From DASXRU01 sp034665305 (GTDB lineage: Bacteria > Acidobacteriota > Blastocatellia > Pyrinomonadales > Pyrinomonadaceae): 64,000 nt of DNA. Below, piece by piece: positions 53,481-61,400 of this stretch (the stretch's first letter is position 1; the number at the start of each line of letters is the position of its first letter). Both the position numbers and the translations under genes were made by a program. Location of the stretch: contig JAXDFZ010000020.1 of the NCBI GenBank assembly GCA_034665305.1, positions 18,807 through 82,806 of the forward strand. Direction: 5' to 3'. The notes beneath the pieces were generated by a model. That model was not told where the DNA came from. It saw only the letters and a list, made by a program, of their open reading frames with translations, and ran no database searches.

Positions 53481-54568
53481 ACTTCCGGTTTATTTGGCAC
53501 GATGTTGCCGTCAGGCATGATGATCGCCTCGTGATCGGGAGTCACGTGCTCGCCTTCGATAGTCACCTCTTCACCACTCGGCATTGCCACTGGCAGGTGA
53601 TCGAGAAAGCGTTCCGCGTCAATTGCCGCCATGCAGCCCGTGCCCGCTGCGGTGACGGCTTGGCGATAGACTGAGTCCTGAACATCGCCGCAAGCGAACA
53701 CTCCGGGAATGTTTGTCGCCGTCGAATGTCCGGAAGTTTTCAGATACCCCATCGTGTCCATGTCCAGTTGGCCCTTGAAAAGCTCGGTATTCGGTTTGTG
53801 GCCAATCGCTACAAAAACGCCTTCACAGTTAAAAATACGTTCCTGGTTGTTTTGCAAATTCTTTAACCGCACGCCCGTCACACCTTGTTCCGGATTGCCC
53901 AGAATTTCCTCGACACCCGAATTCCAGATGAACTCGATCTTGTCGTTATGGAGGGCCTTGTCCTGCATGATCTTTGAGGCGCGCAGTTTGTCGCGGCGAT
54001 GCACGACAAAAACTCGCGAAGCATAGCGCGTCAGAAAAGTCGCTTCTTCCATCGCCGTGTCGCCACCACCCACCACCACCAGGTGTTTGCCGCGAAAGGC
54101 CGGCAGTGGTCCATCGCAGGTGGCGCACGCCGAGACGCCGTTGCCGCCAAAGCCGTCCGGCACTTTTGCCTCACCTGGAATTCCCAGCCATTGGGCCGAC
54201 GCGCCCGAGGCGATTATCAATGTCTCTGCTTCGATATCTGTATCAGCCAGCTCCAGCGTGAAAGGCCGCCGGCTAAGATCTACGTTCTCAATCCATCCTT
54301 CGAGAAACTCTGTACCAAAGCGTTCCGCCTGCTTGCGGAATTCCACCATCAGATCCGGTCCCTCAATTCCTTCTGAGAACCCGGGATAGTTCTCGACATC
54401 TGTGGTGATCATTAATTGTCCGCCGGGCGCAGTTTGCTTTTCGGTGTCGGCCGGAGCGTCAACTAGCAGCGGCTTTAGATTCGCGCGGGCAGTATAAATT
54501 GCTGCCGTTAGACCGGCCGGTCCTGACCCGATAATCACTACATCCCGGTGAAGCTTTTTTTTGCCCAT
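53468..54568 (-). CDS. trxB: Thioredoxin-disulfide reductase
   Basis: TrxB (366 residues from 54568) reduces thioredoxin with NADPH. It has the FAD motif GSGPAGLTAAIY, the active-site CATC at C148-C151 and the NADPH motif GGGDTAMEEATFL. It is about 40 residues longer than usual at the C-terminus (SGEEVTIEGEHVTPDHEAI...), an extension I do not recognise. The start at 54568 has AGGAGAG 13 bases upstream; a longer frame to 54682 lacks the FAD motif until here. The stop lies in a heptamer array. The 175-bp gap to the divergent dehydrogenase gene contains a likely TATACT. Confidence 0.93.
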   Translation of the reverse strand: MGKKKLHRDVVIIGSGPAGLTAAIYTARANLKPLLVDAPADTEKQTAPGGQLMITTDVENYPGFSEGIEGPDLMVEFRKQAERFGTEFLEGWIENVDLSRRPFTLELADTDIEAETLIIASGASAQWLGIPGEAKVPDGFGGNGVSACATCDGPLPAFRGKHLVVVGGGDTAMEEATFLTRYASRVFVVHRRDKLRASKIMQDKALHNDKIEFIWNSGVEEILGNPEQGVTGVRLKNLQNNQERIFNCEGVFVAIGHKPNTELFKGQLDMDTMGYLKTSGHSTATNIPGVFACGDVQDSVYRQAVTAAGTGCMAAIDAERFLDHLPVAMPSGEEVTIEGEHVTPDHEAIIMPDGNIVPNKPEVARD

Positions 54569-54742
54569 CGCGCGCGATTCTCTCCTGTAAAAGTTGGGGG
54601 AATTCCCCGCTGTTATCGACCAAGGTATAGCGTTTTCTGTTGCCCGTATAGTATAACTACTGCCGCAATAGTAGTCGAACAACGCAAGTCGTAAAGCGGA
54701 AAGCAGCGGGCACTAAGCAGTCGTTCCAGTGTCGCGAAACCT

Positions 54743-55639
54743 TTGAGCACACTCTCCACAGACCGCTCTGCTGAGACGTCGATTAACTCCATCGCGATCC
54801 TGGGTGCAGGAACGATGGGCCACGGCATTGCTCAAGTCGCTGCTGCCGCCAACTATCCCGTAATTCTTTTTGAAGTAAACAGAGAAGCGCTGGCCCGGGG
54901 CGTAGCGGCCATCGAGCGCAATCTCGCCAAAGGCATTCAACTCGCGAAACTCACTGAAGAAGATCGCGACAACATCAGGCAAAGAATTCGCGGCACTATT
55001 GAACTTCCGGAAATCTCCGGCGCCGATTTGATTATTGAAGCCGTTCCGGAAAAGCTGGATCTGAAACAAAGCTTGCTGCGCGAAGTTGAATCGCTGACTT
55101 CGCCCAACGCTATCTTCGCGTCAAATACCTCTTCGCTTTCCATCGGCGATATTGCTTCCGTTTCGACGCGACCGGAAAGAGTGGTCGGGATGCATTTCTT
55201 CAATCCCGTTCACCTCATGCGTTTGGTCGAAATCGTAGTGGGCCCACGTACTTCGGAAGCCACAGCGCAAACGGTCGCCGGGGTGGCGCGTCGCCTGCGA
55301 AAAGAGCCAATCACAGTGCGCGATGTGCCGGGTTTCGCTTCCAGCAGGCTGGGCGTGACGCTGGGTTTAGAAGCAATGCGCATGGTCGAGCAGGGGGTGG
55401 CCAGCGCAAAAGATATAGATACGGCGATGGAATTAGGCTATAACCATCCTATGGGGCCGCTGCGGTTGACTGATGTGGTTGGGCTGGATGTGCGTCTGAA
55501 CATTGCCGAATATCTTTACACGGCCCTCGATTCCGAGACCTTTCGCCCGCCGGAGATTCTCAAACGTATGGTGAGCGAAGGAAAATTAGGAAAGAAATCG
55601 GGCGAGGGATTCTACAAATGGGGTGAGACCACTGGCTGA
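54743..55639 (+). CDS. 3-hydroxyacyl-CoA dehydrogenase (3-hydroxybutyryl-CoA type)
   Basis: This 298-residue enzyme has the NAD motif GAGTMGHGIAQVAA, the ASNTSSL and HFFNPVHLMRLVE blocks (catalytic His) and the C-terminal dimerisation domain, matching single-domain 3-hydroxybutyryl-CoA dehydrogenases. It likely takes part in beta-oxidation or butyrate/PHB metabolism; an enoyl-CoA hydratase lies 1.5 kb downstream on the same strand. The start appears to be a TTG at 54743; no ATG lies in the first 24 codons. The gap to trxB holds divergent promoter-like motifs. Confidence 0.92.
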   Translation: MSTLSTDRSAETSINSIAILGAGTMGHGIAQVAAAANYPVILFEVNREALARGVAAIERNLAKGIQLAKLTEEDRDNIRQRIRGTIELPEISGADLIIEAVPEKLDLKQSLLREVESLTSPNAIFASNTSSLSIGDIASVSTRPERVVGMHFFNPVHLMRLVEIVVGPRTSEATAQTVAGVARRLRKEPITVRDVPGFASSRLGVTLGLEAMRMVEQGVASAKDIDTAMELGYNHPMGPLRLTDVVGLDVRLNIAEYLYTALDSETFRPPEILKRMVSEGKLGKKSGEGFYKWGETTG

Positions 55640-55651
55640 TTGCGGTCAGAG

Positions 55652-56068
55652 ATGGACTCAAAAGTTAATAAAGCCTTCATGGGACCAGAAAACTACAACA
55701 ACGAAGAAAAACGGTTTGCTTTGCGGATGGCCGTCAAACTGGACATCGTCGTCTCGGGCCGCGCCGAAGACGGCGCTTCGTGGAGCGAGCCCACGGTGAC
55801 GGATGATATTTCCACCGCCGGCGCCCTCTTTCATCTTAATCAGAAAGTGACGCGCGGCGAGCACCTGCACCTGCGGGCCCATAAGCCGGACGGCGCAGCG
55901 ATTGAAGCGTCGGCAACCGTCATTAGACTTGCTCCGGCAGTTTACGGCACGGCGCGCGTCGGCGTGCAGATTGTCGAACCCGCGGACAACTGGCTGCGCC
56001 TCTTTGTCTCCTGGGTCGCAGATGAGCAGCCCGCACCTCCTCCAGATGAGGACGACGATTTAGCTTAA
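55652..56068 (+). CDS. PilZ-domain protein
   Basis: This 138-residue protein is a PilZ domain with both c-di-GMP motifs intact: R21-x3-R25 (RFALR) and D52-x-S54-x2-G57 (DISTAG). It therefore should bind cyclic-di-GMP and act as an effector. The acidic C-terminus (PPPDEDDDLA) is atypical. The start at 55652 is the ATG 12 bases after the dehydrogenase stop; a TTG at 55640 would only add four residues. The linkage to a CoA enzyme is probably incidental. Confidence 0.88.
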   Translation: MDSKVNKAFMGPENYNNEEKRFALRMAVKLDIVVSGRAEDGASWSEPTVTDDISTAGALFHLNQKVTRGEHLHLRAHKPDGAAIEASATVIRLAPAVYGTARVGVQIVEPADNWLRLFVSWVADEQPAPPPDEDDDLA

Positions 56069-56119
56069 CGGCTAAACTCCGGCGGCCCCGTCGACCTCCT
56101 CTCATTCTTAAAAATCCTA

Positions 56120-56148
56120 TTGACAGCTTTTTGGATAGGGCTTAGAGT
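56120..56148 (+). promoter_or_regulatory. Sigma-70 promoter for the two-gene unit at 56214-56952
   Basis: TTGACA (56120-56125) and TAGAGT (56143-56148) are separated by exactly 17 bases: a near-consensus sigma-70 promoter. The first gene starts about 58 bases downstream with a strong GGAGG site. Confidence 0.78.
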
Positions 56149-56213
56149 GCTGCGCGTCTCACAGTCCGCGCAAAGCTTTCTCAATCAGTTCCCCTTACCT
56201 GGAGGTTTACACC

Positions 56214-56498
56214 ATGGCTACCAGAGCAAGCAGTATCAAAATCAAAGACCTTTCCACTGCAATCGATCGGGCGGTCTCGCTAACCGGCAAAAAGCTTCCG
56301 GGTGATTGGATCATGGGTCGCATGATTCGGGAATCCCTGGCGAAGCAGATCGACACGAATGCCGCCGCCAAAAGCATAACCAAAGACATGGCCTCTTCGA
56401 TGCCGGGCTTCAAATTGACACCCAAAGTGATCACCGCCGGCGGTATCACTACCATGGGCTTCATCGCTCGCGAGATCGACCTGAATCTTCCGGGATAA
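56214..56498 (+). CDS. Small conserved-looking protein, unit gene 1
   Basis: I do not recognise this 94-residue protein. It is likely helical and contains no membrane segment; the region KLPGDWIMGRMIRESLAKQID and the hydrophobic stretch VITAGGITTMGFIAREIDLNL stand out. The near-consensus promoter and a TGGAGG ribosome site indicate high expression. The next gene, a Cys-rich protein, starts ten bases after its stop, so the two are co-transcribed and probably work together. Confidence 0.75.
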   Translation: MATRASSIKIKDLSTAIDRAVSLTGKKLPGDWIMGRMIRESLAKQIDTNAAAKSITKDMASSMPGFKLTPKVITAGGITTMGFIAREIDLNLPG

Positions 56499-56508
56499 CC
56501 TCCGCATC

Positions 56509-56952
56509 ATGAGCGAAGCTGGAAACGGTGGTGGCGCTCGTAAGCCCTTACTGTGCCCGAGCGCCCAACCGGAAATGGAAGGCAGCATGGTTCTCGGCGT
56601 GTTGGAACCCACGCCGGAGGGGCCGCGGCTTGCCTGGTTGGAGAAGCCACAACCGGTAACGCCGGAATTGCTTTCGCTAACCGGGGAAACCGATCCGCGC
56701 AACATCTTTCGCTTTTCGGCGCAGTGCGAGGAACGAAAGTGTGTTCACTTCGACGGCAACGACTGCAATCTGGCCACGCGTATCGTGCAGATCTTGCCGC
56801 GCGCGGTTGAGGTACTGCCGCCCTGCAGTATTCGCCCTGAATGTCGTTGGTATCAGCAGGAAGGCAAGGCGGCTTGTTTTCGCTGCCCGGAAATTGTGAC
56901 CCATCTGGACAACCCGTCCGCCGAAATGCTGCAAGCTGCCCAACCCCACTAA
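56509..56952 (+). CDS. Cysteine-rich protein, unit gene 2
   Basis: This 147-residue protein has eight Cys: one near the N-terminus (LLCPS), then CEERKC, NDC, PPC, PEC and ACFRC. The spacing is like iron-sulfur or zinc-binding proteins. The pattern CRWYQQEGKAACFRCPEIVT reminds me of uncharacterised proteins in other phyla, but I cannot name the family. It follows the preceding small gene by ten bases, so a joint function is likely. The TAA stop abuts a GTAGGACAGG palindrome. Confidence 0.78.
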   Translation: MSEAGNGGGARKPLLCPSAQPEMEGSMVLGVLEPTPEGPRLAWLEKPQPVTPELLSLTGETDPRNIFRFSAQCEERKCVHFDGNDCNLATRIVQILPRAVEVLPPCSIRPECRWYQQEGKAACFRCPEIVTHLDNPSAEMLQAAQPH

Positions 56953-57032
56953 GTAGGACAGGCATTCCTGCCTGTCCATTTCCACCTCAGTTGAGCAGAT
57001 CCAGCGATGACAGGCAGGAATGCCTGTCCTAC
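56953..57032. repeat. GTAGGACAGGCATTCC palindrome, copy 3
   Basis: GTAGGACAGGCATTCCTGCC pairs with GACAGGCAGGAATGCCTGTCCTAC. The left end directly follows the TAA stop codon of the Cys-rich protein gene, the same arrangement as copy 1 (reversed) at 22737. Confidence 0.88.
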
Positions 57033-57041
57033 CGGGTCGGT

Positions 57042-57070
57042 TTGACGATTCTTCGCTCAGCCTTTACGAT
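57042..57070 (+). promoter_or_regulatory. Sigma-70 promoter for enoyl-CoA hydratase
   Basis: TTGACG (57042-57047) and TACGAT (57065-57070) are 17 bases apart, immediately after the palindrome. The gene starts about 45 bases downstream. Confidence 0.5.
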
Positions 57071-57112
57071 TCCCCCGCCATAATTAAATAACTTTTTCTG
57101 GAGATTGCATAA

Positions 57113-57907
57113 ATGTCTCAAGCAATAGCTGCGTTCGAAACGCTCCTGGTCGAACGCCGGGGCCCGGTCGCGATTGTCACCATTAATCGACCTGATAAAA
57201 GAAACGCTCTGAATATCAAAACGCGGGAAGAAGGCGCCGCCGCGTTCGAACAACTACAGGATGATGAAGAGATCCGCGTCGTCGTCATCACCGGCGCCGG
57301 CGACAAAGCATTCATCGCCGGTGCTGACATTGGCGAGTTCGCCGGCCGCACCGCCTTGACGCAACGCGACGTGATGCTGGGGCGGTCGCTGTTTACCGCC
57401 ATAGACGTTTTCCCGAAGCCAGTGATCGCTATGATCAATGGCTACTGTTTGGGTGGCGGCTGCGAACTGGCGCTGGCGTGCGATCTCCGGATTGCGAGCG
57501 CGACCGCATCGTTTGGCCAGCCCGAAATCAATCTCGGAATCATTCCCGGGGGTGGCGGCACCCAACGCCTGACCCGTTTGATCGGCGAAGGCAAATCGAT
57601 GGAAATGATCCTGACCGGCGAGATCATCAATGCCGAAACCGCGTTTAGCCTTGGCTTAGTGAATCACGTCGTGCCGCCGGATCAACTTGAAACAAAAACA
57701 ATGGAGATCGCGAATCGCATCGCCGAAAAGAGTCCCATTGCGCTGCGCATGGCTAAGGAAGCGGTGAAACTCGCGTCGCGCTCAAACCTCGACGAAGGCC
57801 TGCGCCGCGAAGTCGATCTCTTCGCACTTTGTTTTTCCAGCGAAGATAAGGCGGAAGGCGTGAGTGCGTTTCTGGAGAAAAGGAAGCCGAGCTTTAAGGG
57901 CAAGTAA
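57113..57907 (+). CDS. Enoyl-CoA hydratase
   Basis: This 264-residue crotonase hydrates trans-2-enoyl-CoA. The oxyanion motif AFIAGADIGEFAG and the catalytic pair (Glu in PEINLG and Glu/Gly in IPGGGGTQRLTR, plus CELALACDLRIAS) fit the family. It follows the palindrome and a promoter candidate. Together with the dehydrogenase at 54743 it could serve fatty-acid or butyrate metabolism. RBS CTGGAG is 10 bases upstream. Confidence 0.93.
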   Translation: MSQAIAAFETLLVERRGPVAIVTINRPDKRNALNIKTREEGAAAFEQLQDDEEIRVVVITGAGDKAFIAGADIGEFAGRTALTQRDVMLGRSLFTAIDVFPKPVIAMINGYCLGGGCELALACDLRIASATASFGQPEINLGIIPGGGGTQRLTRLIGEGKSMEMILTGEIINAETAFSLGLVNHVVPPDQLETKTMEIANRIAEKSPIALRMAKEAVKLASRSNLDEGLRREVDLFALCFSSEDKAEGVSAFLEKRKPSFKGK

Positions 57908-57954
57908 CTGTGTGTAACGCATACGTAGTTTGCGATTCAGAGCGAAAAAAACCT

Positions 57955-58170
57955 GTGAAGATAATCTTGCTAATAGTGGGCATGGCAATCGCGGCGGCGG
58001 GCGGCGTCATCGCTTATCGCGCCTTGTTTGTGGAACCATCAGCCGCGGTTCTGCTAACGCAAACCGAAGTGCGCGAACTTCCAAATACTCTGCGCGTCGC
58101 GGGCGGCTTCGCCATGTTGATCGTAGGTGGAATGCTTGCGTTCGTCGGCGCCCGCAGGTTGCGGAGTTAA
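57955..58170 (+). CDS. Small two-helix membrane protein
   Basis: A 71-residue protein with two membrane helices (KIILLIVGMAIAAAGGVIAYR, and GGFAMLIVGGMLAFVGARR). I place the start at the GTG at 57955; a longer frame from the GTG at 57910 is possible. The region just after the hydratase gene contains ACGCATACGTAGTTTGCG, resembling the MITE palindrome. No family recognised. Confidence 0.6.
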   Translation: MKIILLIVGMAIAAAGGVIAYRALFVEPSAAVLLTQTEVRELPNTLRVAGGFAMLIVGGMLAFVGARRLRS

Positions 58171-58202
58171 AAGCAGTGGCGGTGGGCAGTAGCACAATCC
58201 TT

Positions 58203-58245
58203 CTGAACCTGAAACCCGAAACCTGAAACCTGAAACTCGAAACTC
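58203..58245. repeat. Heptamer array (GAAACCT)
   Basis: CTGAAAC-type units (GAAACCC, GAAACCT, GAAACCT, GAAACTC) occupy 58203-58245, just after the small membrane gene and before the tRNA gene. Confidence 0.8.
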
Positions 58246-58330
58246 TCGCTCGCTTGACCTCGTTTTGCGCCTCGGCTACTCTGCTTTCACATCAACTACG
58301 CCGCTGTCTCCAGAGGGCGTTAGGAAATTC

Positions 58331-58406
58331 GGGGCCGTAGCTCAGCTGGGAGAGCGCATGACTGGCAGTCATGAGGTCAGGGGTTCGATCCCCCTCGGCT
58401 CCACCA
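58331..58406 (+). tRNA. tRNA-Ala (GGC)
   Basis: A 76-base tRNA with acceptor GGGGCCG/CGGCTCC, D arm GCTC-AGCTGGGAG-AGC, anticodon loop CTGGCAG (anticodon GGC, reading GCC), T loop TTCGATC and encoded CCA. The G3:U70 pair, the main identity element for alanine, is present (GGG...CTCC). It lies between the heptamer array and the giant surface protein gene. Confidence 0.95.
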
Positions 58407-58457
58407 AATTTCTACAAAACAAAAGGCCACCGATCGCAAAAATAGAAAGTAAGCAGA

Positions 58458-61400
58458 CTAATTTCCGCACTCGGCGTTGAAGTGATTTAGGACTGCGCCA
58501 AAGCGTCGCTGATATTCTGCCGACGTAATGAATCCGCAGACCAGACCGCGATAGTTCCCTGTTTCGTGGTTGTCGATTACGTAAAGCCAGAATGCGTACC
58601 CTGCCGGTTCCGGATTGCGTCTGAGATAGCCGAAGTACTCCGTGATCACAAACGCGCGATTGAACAAAGCTTGCTTGAACTCGGCATTGTCCGCCATTGC
58701 CTGTAGCACGAGAGCGCGGCCTTCGGTCATAGTCCCGCCACTGTCGTAGGTAACGACGATGGCGTCGCGCTGGCTGCTAAGATCCACGCCCGCAACCTGC
58801 TGTACGTTCGTCAGCAAGGCATCGATGAAGGATGCGGCGCTCGTGTTGTTCTGATACTTATTTACAAACTCGTCGCGCATGACAAAGCTTGCGGCAAACG
58901 CCGCCTTTTGCGCTCCGAGAGTGGAACCGCCAACCACCCGCCGGCGGTCAACGCTGAACTCCGCGTAGGACGGATCGCGTTCCAGCGCTCCCTTGTAAAT
59001 GTCGTAGAAGTACGAGCCGCTTTCCTGGTACTCCCGAGACATGAAGAACGCCGCCGCCACTGCCACTCGGCGGGTGTTAATGCAAAGCTCCGCGTTGCCG
59101 CATTCGAGGAGGCGATCGCTCCAGTAGTTGAAACCATCTTCTTCCGGTTCGCGGCCCATCAAATCGACGTATTGCTGGCGCACAAAGTATTCCGCCGTGT
59201 CCAACGGGTTCCTGGCGTCGCCGTTCGAGAAGCCGGTAAAGGTTGCCTCCGTGTTGTTCTCCAACTGGCTGAAGGAGCGTTGGGCCGGCGCAAAGTCAAA
59301 GTTGGCGCGCGCCGGCGTCACCATGTAAAAGCCTCCGGTCGCAACGTCGTCGAACCGGTAGTTGCCGTTGGCGTCGGTGATCAGTTTGCGTGTTTGGGTG
59401 CCGCTCAGGCTGACCACAGCGCCTTCGACGGGATGCCCATCGCTGAGGATGCGGCCACTGATGCTTCCGCCTGCCGCGGTTGGGGTCAGCACCGCAAAGG
59501 TAAACTGAGAAAGACTTGTGACCGCATTGCTTTCCACCCAGTTCGCGTTGGTGTCCACCGGTCTCGAGCGGACCACTGCGGTCCACGCGGTGCCGCTCCA
59601 GCGCCGCAGATTCAAGTTTGAGTCAGGCGTATTTCCGTTCAACTCTGAATCCAGATAATGCAGGCGCAAAGTTGCGGTGAAGGCACTGCCTCCGGTGTCC
59701 GCGATGATGTAGTTTCGCTGCACCGCGGCCGCGTAGGTTGCCGGCGCGGACTTCGCCAGCGTGACCAATATGCTGGCCGGCGCGGTGCCCGCAGTGATTG
59801 TGATCTGGTTGTCGCGATTTCCCAGGCTGAGCGTGTTGACGCAGGGGGCGGTGACACAGCTGCCGGTCATAAATCCCAGCCGCTCAAGTTTTCCGATCAC
59901 GTCGCCGGTGCCCGTCGAACTGGCGCTTGCGGGCATGATCAGCTTGGCGGGACTGGCAACTTCCAGATCGCCGTTAAGCGTGAGTAGGCCCGTCACCTTT
60001 TCGTTAACCGTGACGACCGGGCCGTTGGTCTGCGGGTTGGGTTTGCCCGCCAGGGCGCTATTCACAACCGCGCCGCTGGCCCCGATGGTCAGATTGTTAA
60101 AGGTCGTAGGGTTCGTGCCACCTATCGATTGGCCAGTACCGGCGAAGTTGATCGTGCCGGTGCCCGGATCGAAGGTGCCGCCGTTATTGGTCCAGTTGCC
60201 GCTGGCCAGAGTCAGGCTAAAGCTGCCGCCGTTGCTGGCATGCAAAACCCCTGCGGAGATGGTCAGACTATTGATGGTGGTTGGGCCATTGAAGTTAAGG
60301 ACCGCGTCGGTACTCAGATTCAAGTCTTCATTAAAGGTGCCGCCAGTCACATTTACTGTGCCACTGGTGGTTAAGGCATCGATGGCTGCCTGGAGAGTTG
60401 TGTAGCAAGGCGTGCTTCCCCCACAGTTGCCTGAGGAGTCGGAATACGTCGTGCTGACCGACACGTTCAAGGTGAAACTCGCATCAACAGTTGCGCCGCA
60501 GCTATCGGTGGCGCGAATGGTGATGTTGTGCGGACCCCCAGCCTGGGCGTTCGTGATCGAAACGACTCCACTGGCATCGACCACCGGCACGGTCATTAAG
60601 GCGGGGACGACGCTGTGCACCGCGTAGCCGACGAGGGAAGCGCCGGCTGATGTTGGAGTGACCGTCAAAGAGCCAGCGAACGCCAGGGATTGGGGACTTG
60701 CGTAAGTCAGCGTGGGAGCGACGTTCGCGGTCACGGTTGTCGCCGCGGATTGAGCACTGCCGCAGCCGCTGGTCGTTAAGGTGACGGTATAGTCGCCGGC
60801 CGCGGCGGCGAGATAGGTTTGATTGCTCGCGCCACCAATAGGGTTCCCGTTCAGATACCATTGATTGCCGCTCGCGCTGCTGGAAGTCAGCGTAACGGTG
60901 CTGCCCTCGCAGAACGTTGCCGGGCCGGCCGGCGTGATGGTTGGTGTGGTGGGAATGGGATTTATCGTCACCGTCGTCGCAGTTGAAGTTGCGCTGCTGC
61001 AACTGAGGGCCGTCACCGTGTTGGTGTAATCGCCAGACGCAGTAGCCGTATATGATTGATTTATCGCACCACCGATCGGATTACCGTTCAAGGACCACTG
61101 ATTGTTGCTGGCGCTGCTCGACGTCAGCGTGACGCTGCCGCCAACGCAGAATGTCGTCGGGCCGTCGGGGGTAGTGGTTGGAGTTGCGGGTATCGGATTG
61201 ACCGTTACCGTAGTTGCTGTTGCAGGTGTGCTGCTGCAGCCACTGGTGGTTACGATGTTGGTGTAATCGCCGGAAGCACTGGCGAGATATGCTTGATTCG
61301 TCGCCCCACCGATGGGATTCCCATTCAAGTACCACTGATTATTATTCGCACTGTTCGACGTGAGTGTAACGCTGCCGCCATTGCAGAAGGTGGTCGGGCC

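Noticed and set aside
58265..58480. Open frame of 71 residues covering the tRNA
   Set aside because: It overlaps the tRNA-Ala gene and the following gene's end; no support.
59761..60405. Open frame of 214 residues on the plus strand
   Set aside because: It is antisense to the giant surface protein; compositional shadow of the repeat-rich reading frame.
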